64,000 nucleotides of DNA from Ephydatia muelleri (Eukaryota > Porifera > Demospongiae > Spongillida > Spongillidae), in the NCBI GenBank assembly GCA_013339895.1, contig JABACO010000010.1, forward strand, positions 7,330,201 through 7,394,200. Direction: 5' to 3'. The position numbers were made by a program, and so were the translations under genes. Positions 1-10,091 of the stretch are shown here, in pieces (the first letter of the stretch is position 1; each line of letters opens with the position of its first letter). The notes beneath the pieces were generated by a model. That model was not told where the DNA came from and did no database searches. It saw nothing but the letters and a program-made list of their open reading frames with translations.

Positions 1-553
1 GATAGTCCAAACTATCATGGCGAGCCATGACCAACAATCCATCTTTGCCTGTGGTTTTCTAAGATTTTGCATTAAAATCTATATGCTACAAGCTATTTGA
101 AAAGTCGTTGAGGAGAAAAGAACTCATTAGTTGCACAGCCCACATTCCAATAATAGACTTTAAACCAGCCATTTGTGCTTTTCAAGTCATGAAACTTGCT
201 CCTTTATCTCCTTCTTTGTGTAAGTCCTTATACAGTGACTCTTCAAGCATTCTACTCTTTTCTTGCATGAAAGAACTTAACCTTACCTTCCAACGCACAA
301 TCTGGCCAACACATGGCTCCATATGGCAACATATCCTGTTGTAGCTATTGATGAACATTAACTCCCTAGCAACGCATATCTTCTGACAAACAAGATATTT
401 TAAGCACAACTTTCAGGATTTGATAGCATGCACAACCATGTACATATACAGCAAAAAATTTGAAACACAATGCTACCGATTTCTTTTTCTTTGCCAGTCT
501 ATGTATGCTAAATATAGTTATCTGCTTCAAAGTTAAATAGTACAGCATGAGTC
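1..553. other. No gene recognised
   Basis: AT-rich sequence with only short open frames on both strands. None shows a recognisable domain, and I see no splice-flanked reading frame. It lies immediately outside the left terminal repeat of the TIR element that follows. Confidence 0.4.
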
Positions 554-1604
554 CTGTCACGCAAGAATTAGTCCTCCCCAAAATAGTCTCCCGGACCAGT
601 ATTTTGGTCCCCCTATGAAAAAACTGGACCTCTTATTTTGTAGCGGTCCTCCTTGAAAGATTTTGTCCTCCACTTTTAAAACCGTTTATTTAAATAAATG
701 AAATTAATATCTCTCGGAACGTACATAATGGTCTCTGTGGTTCTAGTCTCCCCTTCAGATGCTTGCTCTCATCGTTGTTAATTTAAAATCACATGCATGT
801 CACATGACACATGTCTCTCACATGTACATAAGCACTATGCACAAATGAAGAAATGTTAGATGAAACATTTACTTGGTGGTTTTACTTACAGTTGAGTGCA
901 TTGTTTACATGTCATACTTGATTTACTTTGCTTTCAGTAATACTCTCACAATTAGCATGGCACCACTCTCTGCATTGACTGCATTGCACAAGAGTTACTA
1001 CTGCATGATGCATTTCTGCTCTCCCAGGCCATGGTGTCTGCAGGTACAATAAACTGGAGGGAAAATGCCCTGCACTGAAGCACTGGCGGAGATGATTCCT
1101 CATTTCTTTCTGTTCGTTTGTCTCCATATATGTCAGTGAATCTCTTCCAGAGCACAGAGCTACTGCAAATATAGCCAAAAGCCCACAATCGTTTCCACCG
1201 GTCTGTGTGTGAACGTCGATGTTGAAGCTGCTTGTAGGAGTTCTCAGAATTGCGTCGTCGTCTTCACTAGCTCCATCTTCTTCACTAGTGCCATCTTCTT
1301 CACCATTGCTAGCATCCTAACACCATCGTTGACACCAACCTATTCATACACTATGTACACTGCATCATCGTTATCTATAAAACAGCCATCGTATGTGACA
1401 AAAAAAGGACTAGCAGATACGATCATACCATCACCTTGTTCTTCGTCACTCTCGTTTTGATACTGACTTGCCGTGTACCACCTTAAGTACCTGTTTACAG
1501 GGGGACCAAAATAAGCTTGTGCGGACCAAATTAGTCAGGAGGGACCTCATACAAAATTGGTCCGGGAGACTACATTTTAGGGGAGACCAAAATTTTCGTG
1601 ACAG
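554..1604. mobile_element. 1.05-kb TIR DNA element carrying an Ulp1-like protease fragment
   Basis: The two ends are imperfect terminal inverted repeats of about 45 bp. The left end begins CTGTCACG and continues to GTCTCCCGGACC. The right end contains GGTCCGGGAGAC and closes with CGTGACAG. Inside the termini further inverted similarity rich in GGACC/GGTCC is visible. No clear target-site duplication can be read. The interior holds a minus-strand cysteine-protease remnant but no transposase, so this looks like an internally deleted, non-autonomous copy of a larger protease-encoding DNA transposon. The superfamily is not assignable from the termini alone. Confidence 0.75.
912..1314 (-). pseudogene. 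Ulp1/SENP-like cysteine protease C-terminal fragment with CxxC/HxxC tail
   Basis: The minus-strand frame reads an acidic linker (repeated EEDG), then GGNDCGLLAIFAVALCSG at about 1146-1200. This is the signature around the catalytic cysteine of Ulp1/SENP (C48) proteases as found in transposon-encoded copies. It is followed by an RNHLRQCF segment typical of the domain end and then by CSQCREWCHANC (about 945-980), which resembles the second half of a PHD-type zinc finger. The catalytic His and Asp part is missing: an in-frame stop lies just upstream of 1316. The frame is therefore a fragment inside the TIR element. In living relatives such proteases are accessory proteins of eukaryotic DNA transposons, and that role is inferred here. 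Confidence 0.6.
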
Positions 1605-2511
1605 CCGCACGAATCACACAAGTTTGTAACAAATCTCACCCTATTATTTTTATGTTTTGATGGAATGTGAAGAGGTTGTTTCAGTTGTTTTTGTTGTCGT
1701 TACGTTACTACGCGCTCTCGTGAGTATTTGACCAGCTGAATATGTCAATATAACGCCGCCATTTTGATTTCATTTCATGTTTTCCTTGGCCTTCTCACTT
1801 GGTGGCACTACAGTTGATATATGGGGTGAGAGGTTGAGGTAGTGCTCGTTCATTATGCTTTTCAGCTTCTGTTTAGGATCCCTTATCCCAGAGCAAGTTA
1901 GTACTGAGGAGTTGAATTTGGCATGAATGGATTCAGCTTCTTGCTCTCCCCATTAATCCACAGCCTGCTGGGTGTGTTGACATCTACTCAACCATGTGGT
2001 CTTCTAGGAGATGCATCTTCACAGTTTCTCTTCATGCTCCCAAATGTACTGTCAAGAGTTGCAAACAACTTCTTGATGGCATCATCTTTCCAGAATAAAG
2101 CTTATACTCTGCATTTAATATAGTAAAAATTTACCTAGGCTCTGGCCTAATGGTGTTGCAATCATATAGTGAATGGCATTCTGAGAACTGTAAAAGTATG
2201 GTTTGGAACTTGGTGCACCAGACATGACAGGTGTGTCTTGTGCAATTGTTAAAACACAAGAACACAGAGATTCCACATTGGAGGGCTGAAATGCATGACC
2301 GATAAATCACATTGTAATTATCTGTTTCATACATGTATAATGGTACCTTCAGAATTGTGTGAACATGATTTCCTACAAAGATGCCTCCATAGTAGTGTTG
2401 GTGACACTGCCAATCGATTTAAACACAATTGAATGCTCTTCATGCATGGACCATCATCTACCTTGAAGCTCTTGCTGGTCTTCTCTTGTAATGCAGTGAT
2501 CTTATTCTCTA
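1605..2511. other. No gene recognised
   Basis: No recognisable domain was found in either strand. It lies between the TIR element and a minus-strand transposon relic and may be decayed flank of the latter. Confidence 0.35.
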
Positions 2512-3085
2512 TTATTTTTTAAAAAGGATGTGATACGAATTCGGACTCACTGGGTGTGTGTGGCAGGTACTGGATAATTCCAGCAGACCTCTTGCAAGCA
2601 ATTCATTGTGCTGAATTATCTTCTCTTCATGCAGCAAGCATTCTAGTTCACTTTTTGCCATGCTGAGATTTCTTAACATGCAGGAATACTCCTCATATTC
2701 TGAACTGTTGGTGGGGTTTTCCTTCCAATGCATTGCCAGTTTTAGGTCCAGCTGGTGACAGGTATCTTCAAAGAGGGCGAAAATTTCGTATCACATGCAA
2801 GCCTGGTATGCAGACCTAATGTGTACAATGTTTTGCACATGCATGCAAGTATACTGTCTTACAAGTGTCAGCATACCTGTGATACTGGTATGCTAAAAAA
2901 GGGTGCTGTATGCGGCTTGGCTTTCTTAAGATTCCGTCCTCTTTCTCCATAAAACGTTGATGATCAAACACCATGGAATCCAAGGTGCGAGGAACACACG
3001 GCTCTCTAGCAGCTGGGCAACTTCAACTGCTTTTGGGTGATCAGGCATAAACGGCATGGCTGCTTCCCTAGAAGTTAGGTACAAG
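2512..3085 (-). pseudogene. Degenerate DNA-transposon protein fragment
   Basis: Reading the minus strand, three overlapping stretches in shifted frames resemble one protein often annotated as uncharacterised in invertebrate genomes. They are a segment with RTLDSMVFDHQRFMEK (about 2930-3000), a CIPGLHV segment (about 2795-2815), and FALFEDTCHQLDLKLAMHW (about 2730-2790) running into an alpha-helical region that ends at a stop near 2512. At least two frameshifts separate them. I recognise the type as a transposon-associated protein rather than a host gene, but cannot name the superfamily. No termini were identified. Confidence 0.4.
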
Positions 3086-4174
3086 TAATATAGCCAAGTT
3101 TGACATTTATGTTCTTACCACTTGCACCAAAATGTCCATACATCCGAGAAAGGAACTCTTAGTCACCGCTGAGGACACTTTGAACTTGTAGTCCCTTGTG
3201 TGTAAAAAAAAAAAGTCAACTATTGACACAAAAAAAAGTTCTTTCTTACTTCCACTTCATTATGCCACTTCACCTCTGAACCTGTTCAGGTGCCACATGG
3301 AGATTAAAAAGTTTTCAAAGCACGAGAAAATACATGTATTGTGGACAGAATTCGGTGCATTGGGTATTGACGATCTGAAAGATTGCACCTCCACCCTCGG
3401 CACCACCCAGCTTGAGCCATATCTCATTGCCTGGAATTGTTCCGTCATGCCCGGTGAGCCGTCAGCGTGTCTTCCTTGCGCATAAAAACTCTTATACAAT
3501 TAAGTGAACAGTTTATATCAGGACCCACGATAGTGGGTACAATGTAGGATTGGCTCCGTGGGCATGGATTTTGATCGAGTGTTTTTAAACAATAACGGAG
3601 CGTTGGCTCCACTCGCTTGCTGGCATATAATCTATCAAATGCACGACAAATATGTACATGTAACGTACGCTTTGTTAAATAGTGCTGTTATTGTGAGCGA
3701 CAGGTCGGCACTTCAATATCCTCGATTTAATTTTTCTCCTCCGTTCATCAAGTGTAACTCGCGTTAGGAATAATTGTGCAAAGACGAAATAGAAATCAAA
3801 TTGTAGCATTTTACTTCTAGAGGTGCCTTTTAATAAACATAACTTCATATGTTAAAAGATGGTCCAGAAAAGTGACTGTAAGATTGACACGATACTGCTG
3901 TCCTCTGTGTCTGCATTACTGCAATGCTGTTGTCTTCCACACAGTCTAGGTTTGGTGGGCCAGACATCCACTGACATCATATCCAGAAATGGCCCATACA
4001 TAGGCGGTCATCTTGCTTTTTTTTTTCAAATTGAATTTTAAACAAGTCTATAATGTACTATAAATCGGTCCGATTATGGTGAATGGACTTCAAAAAATTA
4101 TATCATTAACCATTCCGTAACTAAATTCAAGACAAAATATTAATTTCTACCGTACATAATTAAATTATTCATTC
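3086..4174. other. Intergenic repeats, no gene recognised
   Basis: Two interspersed repeats are visible. A stretch at about 3519-3590 with GACCCACGATAGTGGGT and ATGTAGGATTGGCTCC recurs inverted near 44339-44400. About 3655-3850 is similar to the reverse complement of about 39190-39400, sharing GTGTAACTCGCGTTAGGAA. The short open frames here show no recognised domain. Confidence 0.5.
3655..3850. repeat. Interspersed repeat, copy A
   Basis: This stretch matches the reverse complement of about 39190-39400 over roughly 200 bp with many substitutions. Shared blocks include TTTGTTAAA, GAGCGACAGGTC, TTTAATTTTTCTCC and GTGTAACTCGCGTTAGGAA. It is non-coding and of unknown class. Confidence 0.6.
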
Positions 4175-4284
4175 ACAAAAATGTGCAAAAAAACCTTCGA
4201 TTTACACGGAACCGGTGTTAAGATAGTTCAAGCGTTCTTAACACCGGTTCCGTGTAAATCGAAGGTTTTTTTGCACATTTTTGT
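4175..4284. repeat. Perfect 49-bp inverted repeat with 12-bp loop
   Basis: Arms 4175-4223 and 4236-4284 are exact reverse complements separated by 12 bp. Each arm carries the terminal sequence of the large transposon (TTAACACCGGTTCCGTGTAA and onward). The right arm is the left end of that element. The left arm is an outward-facing copy of the same terminus in the opposite orientation, so two ends abut almost back to back. Confidence 0.9.
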
Positions 4285-6198
4285 CGAACTCACTTTTTGG
4301 AAAAAATTGTCGGACAAATTGTAAGCCTCACAAACGGGTATTAACGTAATGGCCCAACCTTTTCACGATGTTTTGTGTTATCCCTAGCTTCGTAAGTCAT
4401 TTCGCTATTTTTGACCGTTCGTTCGAAGTTAAACGGTTAGACCCTTCCCGATAATAAGTACACTTTTTTTCCTGGGTCTTATTACAGGCAAAATACTATT
4501 CATGGTTCTTACCTAAGCTAGATACATAGTGTTCCACGATTTTGGACCCTCTAATTGCACGGAAGCGCTGGAACCAAACACAGCTGGAATCCACCCTCGA
4601 CCCCAGACCTAAATTTTACAATGTTTACGTAAACGAATGTAACAATTATTGCAATTGCGCAAGTTAAGTAATTACTAACTACATGTACATAGATAAGCAT
4701 AACAATTCATTGTTGCTCAGTTGCAGTGGAGTCTATGTGATCAGAGACACGCTTGAGGAGTTCTGGTTTGTTCCCTGACTTAGCCATTTTATGGTGGGTG
4801 AGATAAACCTCCAATTCAGGCTTCTTCCATTTGGATAGGCTTTTCTCAAAATCGAGCTCCCCATATGTGATTCTGGCCTTCTTCTGCCTTCCAGTCGGTC
4901 CACCATATTTTTGCGGCCTTCCGCGCTTACCAACAGCACTTGGAGCTTCTGTCTTGCTGCCAATGGTCTGGTACACTGCACGTATCTTCCCTGGAAGAGG
5001 AAGCTCACTCAGCCTAATAACTTTCTGCAACTGCAGCTCATCCAGCCTGGCAAATACACCATCCACAGAAATCTTCACCTTACCCTGGTCAATAGACTCC
5101 CCAGCTTTCCAGCACTGATGAATAATGGTCATTACCTTGGAAGTCAACTCTGGATGCATGTCCTTTCTGGTGTGGGCCCAACCAGCTTAAAAGTTTGGCT
5201 CGAATGTTGCATAATTTATTGCATTATCGAACATATTCGAGGCCCGATCAATAGCACCTTCTAGAGTAAAGTCCATCCTGGAAAGGAGCTCATCTGCATG
5301 CTTCATTGCTTTGCTGAGCACATCTTTAGCTGTGAACACTCCACCACACATATGATTCATCAGCAGCTTCTGGGATTTGAAGTGGTAGAGACAATTAGCA
5401 CACTGTGGGTATGCTGCCTGTATCTCATTCATTGCCTCCTCATCATCCCTTCGTTTCTGCAGACGCTGTAGTTCACAATAACTCATGCCCTTATGTCTCC
5501 TCGCGTATCGACTTCTATCCTTGTTTGCTTGCACACAAGTTCCTTTTGAATCACTGTTCAATAGAACAGTAACACCAGTGAAGTTGACTCCGTCTGAACC
5601 CATAGGGGTACTCAGTGAACAGGCAGGGCGCGAAGGAATCGGAACTGTGACTGATGGCACTTTCTGACTAAGACTGTGAAAGAATTGGACTTCTGGATTA
5701 CCATCAGTAGTAATGTAATTAGCTGCATAGAACCCAGACATGCCAGGTATTGCCGGTATCACAGCTGTACGACACGGAGCATGAAAATCGAGCTTCACGA
5801 GTAGCACAGTTGTGTTTTTTACAGAGTTGGTTATTAGAGCCACTGCAAGTTGCTTTGGAGTGGAAACCTTCCTACCACCATCTCCCTGCACCAGGTAGGT
5901 ATCAACTTGTGTCTGCTGGTGTGAGAAGTGAGTGTCACACACGTCTTTACCACTCTGGGCCTCATTATGATAATAGGCCAATAGCTTGAGCCCTGCAGCT
6001 GAGCAAACATATGGCAGGAGCAGCTTAGTCTGCTTGCCAGCCAGGTTTTTGGCATTGTCGCTCTGGACTATTATTTTGGAAACATATTGAAACCGCTGCC
6101 TCAAGGCATGAAATGCTGCTTCCAAACACGAAAGAACAATGTTCCCATCAGCCCTCTGTTCGCCCTGCACAATGCAATCAATGAAATGAATGGCAGCT

Positions 6199-6678
6199 GC
6201 ATCATGTACGTCTTCATCATGTACGTCTCCATCACGTTCATCTTCATCATGTTCGTCTTCATCATGTTCATCTTCATCATGTTCGTCTTCATCATGTTCG
6301 TCTTCATCATGTTCGTCTTCATCATGTACGTCTTAATCGTGTATGTCTTCATCATGTACGTCTTCATCATGTTCGTCTTCATCATGTTCGTCTTCATCGT
6401 GTACGTCTTCATCATGTACGTCTTCATCATGTTCGTCTTCATCATGTTCGTCTTCATCATGTTCGTCTTCATCATGTACGTCTTCATGTTCGTCTTCATC
6501 ATGTACGTCTTCATCATGTACGTCTTCATTATGTACGTCTTCATCATGTACGTCTTCATCATGTTCGTCTTCATCATGTACGTCTTCATCATGTTCGTCT
6601 TCATCATGTTCGTCTTCATCATGTACGTCTTCATCATGTTCATCTTCATCATGTTCGTCTTCATCATGTTCGTCTTCA
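6199..6678. repeat. 15-bp coding minisatellite (acidic repeat)
   Basis: About 30 copies of a 15-bp unit (TCTTCATCATGTTCG and variants) encode, on the minus strand, a pentapeptide of the form D-E-(E/V)-H-D inside the transposase frame. One shortened unit lacks 3 bp near 6485 and the frame is kept. One unit has a single substitution making TAA at 6333-6335. The strict multiple-of-three length and conserved acidic character suggest that expansion occurred under frame constraint. Confidence 0.9.
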
Positions 6679-6800
6679 CCCAGAGCATCCACATCCTGTA
6701 TGTCTTCACCCAGAGCATCCACATCCTGTGTGTCTTCACCCAGAGCATCCACATCCTGTATGTCTTCACCCAGAGCATCCACATCCTGTACATCTTTATG
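6673..6800. repeat. 30-bp coding repeat, four copies
   Basis: Four near-identical 30-bp units (CACCCAGAGCATCCACATCC core) encode a minus-strand decapeptide of the form DVDALGED(I/T)Q. They sit directly upstream, in the protein, of the acidic pentapeptide repeat. Confidence 0.85.
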
Positions 6801-7617
6801 CTGTACATCCTCATCCTCTTGCTCATCCACATGTTCATCTTGCCTATCACAAACACTCTCTGCCATCTCTGCTTCTTGCTGTAAACGGATTACATGAGCA
6901 GTGAAATCCATTTCCACATGGAGTTTATCAGAAGACTCACTGTAGCTGGCATGTTGAGAGTCTGGCTTGATGTACACACCCACTCCAAACCATAGCATAC
7001 CTTTTTTCCCATAGTATGAGTCACCACCCTCCCGGAAACCCTTGGCCAGGAACTTCTGTTTGAAGTCAAAGACAACATATGCTGTGCTGGAGTCCATTTC
7101 AGCGATGACCTGCTTCATCTTGTGGGACTGTTGGGCAGCTAGCATCACATGGGCCATGTACCTGAAAGTGCGACGCTCACACTGGTGGATTGACAATAGC
7201 ATATCAGCTATCTCTGCCAGCCTTGTGGGGTCCTGATCCAGCTTGGATAAAGCCACACGTCTCAACCTGTCGTAGAACAAGAATGTTCCCCTACAAGCAC
7301 TGCAGTCCATGTGGCCTACAAGCTTGGGGTTCATATTTGGTCTCCTGTCAGGCACTAAGTCTAGTGCATATGCGGGTGAGTGAGTAGATGCACAGCAATT
7401 GTTCCCACCCAGCTCTGCCACAGATCCCCCAATACTTGCACACATATTGAGCTGATTTTGCACCTGAAATATAAAGGATTCCTGTGTAGCTGGCTCATCA
7501 AACAAATCTGGTTGTGAAAGAAGCTCCCCCAGCTTTTCATATTCAGCAAACTGGTGTGCTTCATGCTCTTGGGGCTCACGGTTTTGCACTACAGTGTCGT
7601 CGGATGCCTGCACTCCA

Positions 7618-9282
7618 CAGTGGTTTAAGACCATGACATGGGGTCAGGATGTAATGTCAGACTTTATTTTAAAAAATTGTTTTAAACTCCCTGAGCTATC
7701 ATAATTTGTGCTCCAACTTCAAATTAGGCCATATATTGGCCCTGATAGCCAAGTGCAAAGTATTAAATTGAGGTAAATGTGTTCAACAGATGTATTTGTG
7801 TGTTACGGATTATTTTAAAATCACTGTGAGTGATGGAAAGTAAATAAAGTAGACATATATTCTTAAAGCCTTCTTACAGATGCTGGTATAATTTTTATAC
7901 GCATAGCTCGTCACAGGACTTAAATTTAATTGGATTACTCAGTTGCGGAATGTAATAAAATCACGTGCAACCGCCTAAGGGAACAAATGGGTGAAAAAGG
8001 GCGGCCTTCTCAAGCAAAGTAATATAGTAAAAGCCTTCTGCTATTAAATGCCTACCTATTAACACGCGCCGCTTCTTGCCGCTTCAAAGTTTTGGTTTTT
8101 AAAAATGCTCTAAACACGAGCGACTAACGATACAACGTTGTTAATAATCGCAACTTAACTTGCTTTTGTAATCATGGCCGACGACCGAAGTACTAGTATT
8201 AGCAATCAAGAAGCGTTTGAAAGGTACGTAATGAAGGTTAAAAGCAACGTGGAGGCAGCCAGACGATTTATGAACGATGAAGGAATAGTGGACGAGCCTG
8301 TAGGTCTTGATCGATGGGTTTATCGCTTTCGTAGTCTTAGGAGTAGATGGGCTAAATTAAGCAAACGGCAGAAGAGCGAAAGTACAAAGAAGGCATTTAT
8401 GGAGTTTCAGCAAGAGAGGTTTTTTAAACCTCATGTTACCGATGAGCCAACTATTGCTCAGAGTTCAGATGAACATGAAGGAAATGAAGTGGAAGAGATT
8501 GAAAAAGAACAAGATGAAGCAAGTACCAGCACAATTGCTCCACTCGATGCACTGAACCCTCGTCATTCCAAAAGGAGAACAGATACTTTGTTTGCTCTAT
8601 TGAAGAAGGAAGCAGAAGTGCAAAAAATAACAACTACTCAATTGTTAGGATACATGCTTCATAGGGAGAATTACATACATGACAGGGCTGTAGCTTCAGT
8701 AGGTCTCAAGTTGTTCCACAAGGGGAAATGGTTAGCAGAGAGATAAGTTTAGATGAGGATCTATTTATTTTATCTACTTACAAGCTTGGTCGGACAGGGT
8801 ATACTAGTCTTAGGCAGGAATTGAAGACCAAAGTAGACCTACCAGCCCACTATAGGCTAATGCAGCATAAGAATTGTATCATGCCAGAGATATATTTGAA
8901 CTGAACTGAATTACATTTATGATTATAAATTATGTTAGTTATCCAATGTATTTTTTGATTATAATGTATTAAGAATCTTGATTGTTTGCCTTGAATTTAA
9001 TGAACTATTCTGGGATAATTATTAAATTTTAATTCCTACATCATTTAGTACCTGTTTAGTGTAATATAATTTTGCCATTAATACCTATCAATTCATTACA
9101 ATAATGGAATTTATATATATATGTTAAACTTGATTAATCTGTCTTGATTGTATCCTATTAACTTTATTTAATAACTTACATTAATTTTATCACCTCATTA
9201 TAAATCAGGATACAAACAAGTTGGTTTTATTTGTATACAGTAATTTGAAAATGTCCTGGTCAGCTATGGTTTTAAACCACTG
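7618..9282. mobile_element. 1,665-bp DNA element with CAGTGG termini and 9-bp target duplication
   Basis: The left end is CAGTGGTTTAAGACCAT and the right end is the reverse complement of CAGTGGTTTAAAACCAT, a 17-bp TIR with one mismatch. The flanks are the identical 9-mer TGCACTCCA (7609-7617 and 9283-9291). Removing the element and one copy of the 9-mer joins the transposase frame exactly in phase, which independently confirms both boundaries. It carries one plus-strand gene (8174-8746) and no transposase I can recognise, so it is probably moved by a protein encoded elsewhere. An 8-9-bp duplication is compatible with several superfamilies (Mutator-like, KDZ, hAT-like). Confidence 0.85.
8174..8746 (+). 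CDS. 190-residue SANT/Myb-like protein of the CAGTGG element
   Basis: This is a complete frame with an ATG in a good context after an AT-rich leader, and the only gene of the inserted element. Residues about 15-80 form a helix-rich basic segment with spaced tryptophans and aromatics (DRWVYRFRSLRSRWAKLSKR), which resembles a Myb/SANT-type or transposon DNA-binding module. Residues about 90-130 are acidic and low in complexity. A C-terminal segment of about 50 residues (TTTQLLGYMLHRENYI) resembles the short conserved tail seen in invertebrate transposon accessory proteins. No acidic catalytic triad is visible. A DNA-binding accessory protein is the likeliest role, but this is an inference. Confidence 0.5.
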   Translation: MADDRSTSISNQEAFERYVMKVKSNVEAARRFMNDEGIVDEPVGLDRWVYRFRSLRSRWAKLSKRQKSESTKKAFMEFQQERFFKPHVTDEPTIAQSSDEHEGNEVEEIEKEQDEASTSTIAPLDALNPRHSKRRTDTLFALLKKEAEVQKITTTQLLGYMLHRENYIHDRAVASVGLKLFHKGKWLAER

Positions 9283-9947
9283 TGCACTCCACTCTTCACA
9301 TGTACTGCAAAGCCGTAGCTGAGGAATGTAAACACGTCAGAACGGAGGCAGAGCAACTCATCCCGCAGGGTGTGGTCAATATCAGACAGGGGAGCTAGAA
9401 CATCAATTACCTTGTCGATGATGGTAAAATTTTCAGAGTGAAAATTGACTTTCAGGTAGTCCACCCCTGCCCGCGCCTCTTGCAACTTTCCACAACCTGT
9501 GATGTTGTTCGCAATGGTGTAAAAGAGAGTCTTCCCTATAGGTGGCATACCTGGCATCACAGACCTCTGTTTATCAAAATAGTGCCTGTACATGGTTGCA
9601 ATGTCATGTTTTAAAACGAGGGATCTCATTGCAAACATGTTTGCTAGGCCTTTCCACCTAAGATCCCTGTTTGGAGCGCGTTTTTTAGCTTCCCAGGCAA
9701 GGCGACTGATGTTGTCATCATCATAAATGAATTCCACTGCAAGGTTGACCATAGCACTATTGACACGAGAACGGGAGTGCCTGTATTGTTGAAGTGTAAC
9801 ACCTTTTATTATATATAGCTTGTCCACCTTGGCTTGGAAATGTAAAGACCCTGCGTATTTGTTGCTGATGGTGAGCAATGATGCAATGTAAGCCTGGGGC
9901 ACATCAGCCAGAGTGAAAAGAAGTGTCCTTGCATCAATGGAGGTATA
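9283..9947 (-). pseudogene. Transposase of the large DNA transposon, middle segment
   Basis: The minus-strand frame is open from the gypsy target site (AGGCT, 9948-9952) to the 9-bp duplication at 9283-9291. It has no valid start of its own and its stop at 9264 lies inside the inserted element. It is the middle piece of the split transposase. The segment is helix-rich (KVDKLYIIKG, RLAWEAKKRAPNRDLRWKGL) with no catalytic motif that I can identify. It probably corresponds to the insertion-rich region upstream of the catalytic fold. Confidence 0.65.
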
Positions 9948-9952
9948 AGGCT

Positions 9953-10074
9953 TGTAGTATAGTTGTGTATATTCCTATTTAGTGCCTGCGCGCATGCGCA
10001 GTGTGCGACTAGTATTGTGCAGTTCCTTAGGCCAGAGTTGTACGTTTATGTGCTCCTGAACTTACTATATTATA
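9953..10074 (+). repeat. 5' LTR, 122 bp
   Basis: Begins TGTAGTATAG and ends CTATATTATA. It is identical to the 3' LTR except for one C/T difference within the GCGCGCATGCGC block. It is very short for a gypsy LTR. Confidence 0.92.
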
Positions 10075-10091
10075 CTGGCGACGAGGGTGGG

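Larger units (their letters stand above)
4707..7617 (-). pseudogene. Transposase of the large DNA transposon, C-terminal two thirds (two in-frame stops)
   Basis: One reading frame (all parts in the same phase) runs from the 9-bp target duplication at 7609-7617 down to 4707. Visible in order: a VVFDFKQKFL segment that resembles the first catalytic-Asp strand of an RNase-H-fold transposase (about 7060-7090); an acidic ED(E/V)HD repeat (about 6680-6200); VQSDNAKNL (about 6040-6065), a likely second Asp; HNEAQSGKDVCDTHF (about 5935-5975); a C2H2-like finger, CANCLYHF followed by HMC (about 5345-5410); and a C-terminal SAP-like helix pair with a GRP basic motif before it (4740-4940). A TAA at 6333-6335 inside the repeat and a TAA at 5187-5189 interrupt the frame; both replace single codons. 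The catalytic role is inferred from motif spacing and family resemblance; the three-residue active site is not proven. Confidence 0.65.

Noticed and set aside
1209..1460. Plus-strand frame with Ser/Thr/Ile-rich composition
   Set aside because: Antisense of the acidic linker and protease remnant on the minus strand.
6087..6884. Long plus-strand frame with MFVFIMYVFIM-type repeats
   Set aside because: It is the antisense of the acidic minisatellite in the transposase. The hydrophobic repeat is the complement of the Asp/Glu/His codons and has no independent support.
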